A stretch of 64,000 nt of DNA. Source: Monosporascus cannonballus (taxonomy: Eukaryota > Ascomycota > Sordariomycetes > Xylariales). Positions 60,184 through 64,000 of the stretch are shown piece after piece. The first letter of the stretch is position 1. Every line of letters begins with the position of its first letter. Location of the stretch: NCBI GenBank assembly GCA_004154925.1, contig QJNS01000105.1:62001-126000 (forward strand), given 5' to 3'. The notes beneath the pieces were generated by a model. It was given only the letters and a program-made list of their open reading frames with translations. It did not search any database and was not told the DNA's origin. Both the position numbers and the translations under genes were made by a program.

Positions 60184-60884
60184 GGTGTGATTGCAAATTC
60201 GTGTCTCCGATATGTACAAGCACCTGATTTACAGCGGTGACAGGATTTTCTCGAAGCGAACTGTTATGCAATAGGGCCTTTGGACTTTGTGGATTAATAA
60301 GGAAGAGGAGCCCGAGGGTGAAACTGGCTATGCACGGTCGGGGGCAACTTTATGATCAGCCTCGGTAAGGAATACCGTCTGCTCTCTCATCCTTTAATAT
60401 CGCAGAGCTGCAAGTAAATCTCCCCTGTCTATCTCGCTTTACTTTTTATGCAGTTGGTTGGCCCCCATGCTGACATGTTGGAGTCTAACACCAGTGCTTA
60501 CGGCCTGCTGGGATCTCTAGCAGCAAATCACAAAGCCTGATACAAAGGGGCTGTACACCCTTACGTGGCGTCTTTACAGTCGTTACGAGTAGGTAATAGA
60601 CATGATATCTTAAAGGTACTTTGAGATCAAGAGACAAACAATCTGCTTAAGTGGTGTTCCTCGGCAATATAACATTATCTACCTACAGGCCTCCGCATAG
60701 TTTACTGATGTTTATAAGAGTCCAACGACCTTACTCGGAGTGCGGTTCGTCTGGATGGCCTTGCCTTCAATCCGACGCTTAAACCAAACAAACTTGAAAT
60801 TACATTTCTCCCGATTGCTTTTTCATACTAGAGTTAGGTTTCTACATACGGAAGACAATGCGATATCTCTCGAAATGAGTTCGG
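60184..60884. other. Intergenic region between GST and HD-domain genes
   Basis: About 700 bp holding the GST promoter and the 3' flank of the HD-domain gene. No further feature recognised. Confidence 0.4.
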
Positions 60885-61772
60885 TCAATTAGACGTCAAA
60901 TTAGCGAAGATCAAGTCAATCCGTTGGTGTCCTTCCGCCGAATACTTCGCGACGTATCTGTCATCCCATGGTTGCATCCAGGTATCTAAATGATCGTAGA
61001 AAGCGCCGTTAGCAAGGAGAGCCGCGACTTTTTGTGAACTGGGAGGAGGGGCAACACGCAGAAATGCTCTGAACTCACCGTATGTAGTAGCCGGTTTAGT
61101 CTCACAGAGCCATACGAGCGTGTCGTTGACCCCACCCCTCAGGCCGTCCTTGGGAAACCGGTCAACCACAGCTGCATATTCCGCCTCCGTGACGCCGAGC
61201 CCAGGACCGCTAAAATCCAGCCCGATGCCCTCGCTGACCACCTGCACCACGGGCTCCTTGTAGTACGCGATGCTGCGCTCGGTGTGCAGCGCGATGGAGT
61301 CCCAGACCAGCTGCATCCTCCCGTCGTCCTGCCAGCGCCGCCCCTCTTCGTGCGCCTCCAGGAAGGCCCGCGCCGCGAAGGCGCCGTCGACCTCGAAGCG
61401 CCTGTCTCCGCTGATAAAGGTGAGTTCGGTCGCCGGTCCAACCCGAGGTCGTGCAGCAGCGCGGCTACGGCGTGCGTTTCCGGGTCGACGGTGGACGCCA
61501 GGGTCTCGTTGTGCTGGATGATGAGCGTGCCGAAAAGCATCGAGCGCACGACGTGCTTGTATAACAAGTCGGTGCTGTGCCGCCGGGCGAATAGTTCCGC
61601 GTCCCGCACCAGCGGTGGGTGTGTCGACGACTCTGACGCCCGCTATCTCCTGCACCGGAAGACTGTCAAGCAGGGCTGAGGAGGAGGGCGGAGTTGCAGC
61701 TGTCTGGGCCTTTGAGAACAGAAGGCCCGAGACGATGAATCGACGTATGTGGGATCGAGTAGGAGTCAACAT
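60885..61772 (-). pseudogene. HD-domain (cyanamide hydratase-like) protein with compensating frameshifts
   Basis: A 295-codon frame runs from 61772 to 60885, but the catalytic core is in another frame within it. Up to about 61612 the main frame reads E-I-A-G-V-R-V-V-D-T-P. From 61609 to about 61450 the conserved sequence (V-R-D-A-E-L-F-A-R-R-H, H-V-V-R-S-M-L-F-G, A-A-L-L-H-D-L-G-L-D, the His-Asp pair) is in the second frame. Then the main frame resumes with F-I-S-G-D-R-R-F-E-V-D-G-A, L-V-W-D-S-I-A-L-H-T-E and W-L-C-E-T-K-P-A-T-T-Y. One extra C near 61610 and an extra CG near 61450 would explain both. HD proteins are metal-dependent hydrolases. If the sequence is right, the translated protein lacks the metal-binding residues; sequencing error in this GC-rich part is the alternative. 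The N-terminus is hydrophobic enough for a targeting peptide. Confidence 0.65.
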
Positions 61773-62517
61773 TTTTGCGCTTTATCTAACGGCAGGGGTG
61801 GAATAGTAGCCCCTGCATGGCCAATCTTCAAGTTACGTTTCCCGTCTTATAGTAAATTTGGAAAGCAGCGACAGCAGCGGCGGTAAGAGCAAAATTGAGC
61901 AAGATGTAAGCAATCCCGGGGTTCTGGCGTGTAATTCCCTATTCAAATAACTATCCAAGTTACAGTACAAGAACTGATTGGAGGATTGAATGCCAAGTTG
62001 CGGTCGATCTGCCAAACTCCGGAGACGAGGATTATTAATTAATTCGGACGAAAAGGGGTGATGGTTAGGAGAGAAATTCGCGCACATACACTGATAGTCG
62101 CACCTGTAGTCGCACAATGCGGGAACATGGGCCAACTTCAACGTGTTGATATCGACTCATCTGTTGAAGTCTATAGCCGCATTATGCCTCATCTCATACA
62201 ACCACCACGGAGGCAGCAACGGTGAAATTCTAAAGCTGTGCAACCACACAAGACCGTTGCTGACAATGTCTTCTTAATATGCGTATCACTGGGGAAGTCC
62301 TCGACGCTAGGACTATATTCCACTTCGCCTAATCGCCATGAACTTCTCTCTGGATTAACTGAAACGCCGACAATACAACGCTCAGTCAGACGCGACCCGC
62401 AATACTCCTTTTTAGTCCGCCATGCACGCTCATTGGGTATCTTACCATGCTCACCTAATTCTATACAGACCGCTAATTGTAAAGGAATAATGGAGATATG
62501 TGCTACGCCCCAGAACA
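61773..62517. other. Intergenic region between the HD-domain gene and ALG11
   Basis: About 740 bp: promoter of the HD-domain gene and 3' flank of ALG11. The open frames here (for example 61833-62141 and 62189-62566 minus) show no domain features. Confidence 0.4.
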
Positions 62518-64000
62518 TCACGTCTTCAGAGCTAACGTTACCAGTTTCTCCATCTGGGCTAGCCACTTGCGGGCGAATTCTTCCTCTGAAAACCTCCGCG
62601 CTGAGGTCCGAGCCCTCTGTCGGACGGCCAGCGGATCGGGCAACGAAAGGGCTTTCTCAAAACCCTCGGCAAATTCCGATGCTGTCGTGGCGTGGAAACC
62701 TAGAGTTCTGGTCAGTCCGACATTCATTTAGGACTCTACAGGTTGAGTCAGTGTTACCTGTTGGTTCTCCATCGACATCAGTCACGATGTCCAATTTGGG
62801 CCCGCCGCTGTTATGGACAACAGGGATAAGCCCCGCAGCCATGTATTCCACGACCCCGATGCCGAAGTGTTCGTTCCACATGCCGTTCACACCGACGTAC
62901 GCCTTTCGGAGCCACTCGAGGACCTCGGACCAGGGGGCATCGAGCTGGAAAATGACGCGGTCTTTGATGTGCAACTCGTTGACTAAAAGACGCAGCTGGT
63001 ATACGCGCCGCGAGTCGTGATCGTCCCGGACACTACCGAGGAGGACTAGCGTGGCACCCTCGGCGGCGGGGGTGCCGGACTTTGCAAACTTGGCAAACGC
63101 CTGGAGGATCAACTGGTGATTCTTTTCGGGGCGGAACTGTGCGATGTACACGAGGAACTTATTACGCTTCTGCTCGCTGGTCTCTGATACATCGACTGCT
63201 TTCTCAATCGAGCTGACGGCGCATGGAGGATATACGACGGCGATTGAATGCTCTCGGCGTCTCTTCTGCCGGCGGGGGCCCCAGAGGGACTTGATGTGGG
63301 CTTGCGTCCAGCTCGAGTTTGTCATGACGACATCGGCAGAAGCACCCATCCACGAGTAGATAGCAGCGAACGCCCTCCAGTAGTGGCTCTTGAGAAACCC
63401 CTTGAGACCCACACCCTTCCCGGCATTGACGCCCTGGTTGCCGACGGGTTTCGTCGGGTCTAACGAGTCCAACATATCGGTGGAGATGGTCGGGTAGTGT
63501 ACGTAGGCGCCGGTGGGCATGTCCGGGAAGAGGACCTTGCTTAGGCCGAGAGTGAAGGCGTACCCCATTGTATCGACAAACACATCAGGAACGAGCAAGG
63601 AGAACGCTTCCCATCCCACGACTAGAGACCCCAGCGACTGCCCCAACAACGTGACGTGGGGCCATGTAGACGGCAGAACCCAATGCCGAGTGGAGAGGTA
63701 GAGGAAATGGATCGTGGGGGGGTGGATGTTGATGCTGAAGGAGTTCTGCCAACCAAGTCATTAGCCTATCGATGTAACTTCTAGGTGAGGGTTCGGAGCT
63801 CCGGCTAACCCGAACGCGATCAAGCATCTTCTCCTTGGAGACATTGTGATCGCCCGTATACACGACGATCTTGGCCTTAGGCCATCGTCTCTGAGTAGCT
63901 CGTATGGCCGCCCATAAAACTCTCTCGCCGCCTCCTCCTGCATTACAGAAGGGGTGGAAGAACCCGATGATGCCATCCCAGTCGCTGTCGCTGGCATCAG
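62518..64000 (-). CDS. ALG11: ALG11 GDP-mannose:Man3GlcNAc2-PP-dolichol alpha-1,2-mannosyltransferase, partial
   Basis: Runs off the right edge; the start codon is not in the window. Exons within view: 64000-63810, 63745-62758 and 62699-62518 (stop). Introns 63746-63809 (64 bp) and 62700-62757 (58 bp) are GT-AG. The first exon reads [18 protein letters not shown], the ALG11 nucleotide-sugar/membrane signature, and V-Y-T-G-D-H. The second reads [30 protein letters not shown], and [15 protein letters not shown], the E-X7-E motif of GT family 4. The enzyme adds the fourth and fifth mannose to the lipid-linked oligosaccharide on the cytosolic face of the ER and is usually essential. The missing part should be a short N-terminal membrane segment. 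Sequence quality looks intact. Confidence 0.95.

Noticed and set aside
62238..63020. 260-codon plus-strand frame
   Set aside because: It lies opposite the ALG11 exons, whose conserved motifs and splice sites are clear; the plus-strand frame is a shadow.

Overview
The window reads as a piece of a filamentous ascomycete (Pezizomycotina) genome and falls into two parts. Bases 1 to about 47,515 are very AT-rich, crowded with TpA, and made of decayed LTR retrotransposons in which CpA/TpG has been turned into TpA, the signature of repeat-induced point mutation (RIP). From about 47,515 to 64,000 the composition is balanced and holds ordinary fungal genes with short introns (46-67 bp), a HET-domain gene and relics of solo LTRs. 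No species can be named from sequence alone.

The left part can be resolved almost completely as one nest of Ty3/Gypsy insertions, each closed by a perfect 5-bp target duplication. Element A (starts left of the window, ends 46877) was entered by X (1778-22564, TSD TTATA) and by Y (24525-46050, TSD GGCGA). X was entered by B (8245-21809, TSD TTGTC), and B by C (14454-21125, TSD ATAAT). Y was entered by Z (26801-34049, TSD TAATC) and by the reversed element D (35645-42519, TSD CCTAC). A, B, C and D are one family (called G1 here); X, Y and Z are three others. All carry recognisable gag, protease, RT, RNase H, integrase and chromodomain remnants, none intact.

The most interesting signal is an antisense ORF at the 3' end of the G1 elements. 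It ends tail-to-tail with the chromodomain end of pol. In all four copies it keeps all or part of a six-position Cys/Tyr pattern with the spacing C-X2-C-X6-C-X8-C-X2-C-X6-C, that of a Zn(II)2Cys6 cluster, in which most Cys codons have become Tyr exactly as RIP predicts. Elements Z and X also have antisense coding potential at the same place. The G1 LTRs share a TATA-to-3'-end core but have unrelated, internally repetitive U3 parts.

The right part holds, in order: a solo LTR with another LTR-like insert; a small Cys-rich protein with a C-terminal hydrophobic tail; a secreted, Kex2-type processed Cys-rich protein whose frame is broken; a degenerate LTR; a HET-domain gene destroyed by two nested solo LTRs inside the HET motif; a doubtful small membrane ORF; a URE2-like glutathione S-transferase with a probable GC-AG intron; an HD-domain (cyanamide hydratase-like) gene with compensating frameshifts; and, running off the right edge, ALG11, the mannosyltransferase of N-glycan precursor assembly. 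These genes do not form an evident pathway or cluster; the area looks like a gene-poor subtelomeric- or heterochromatin-border type region with gene decay near the repeat block.
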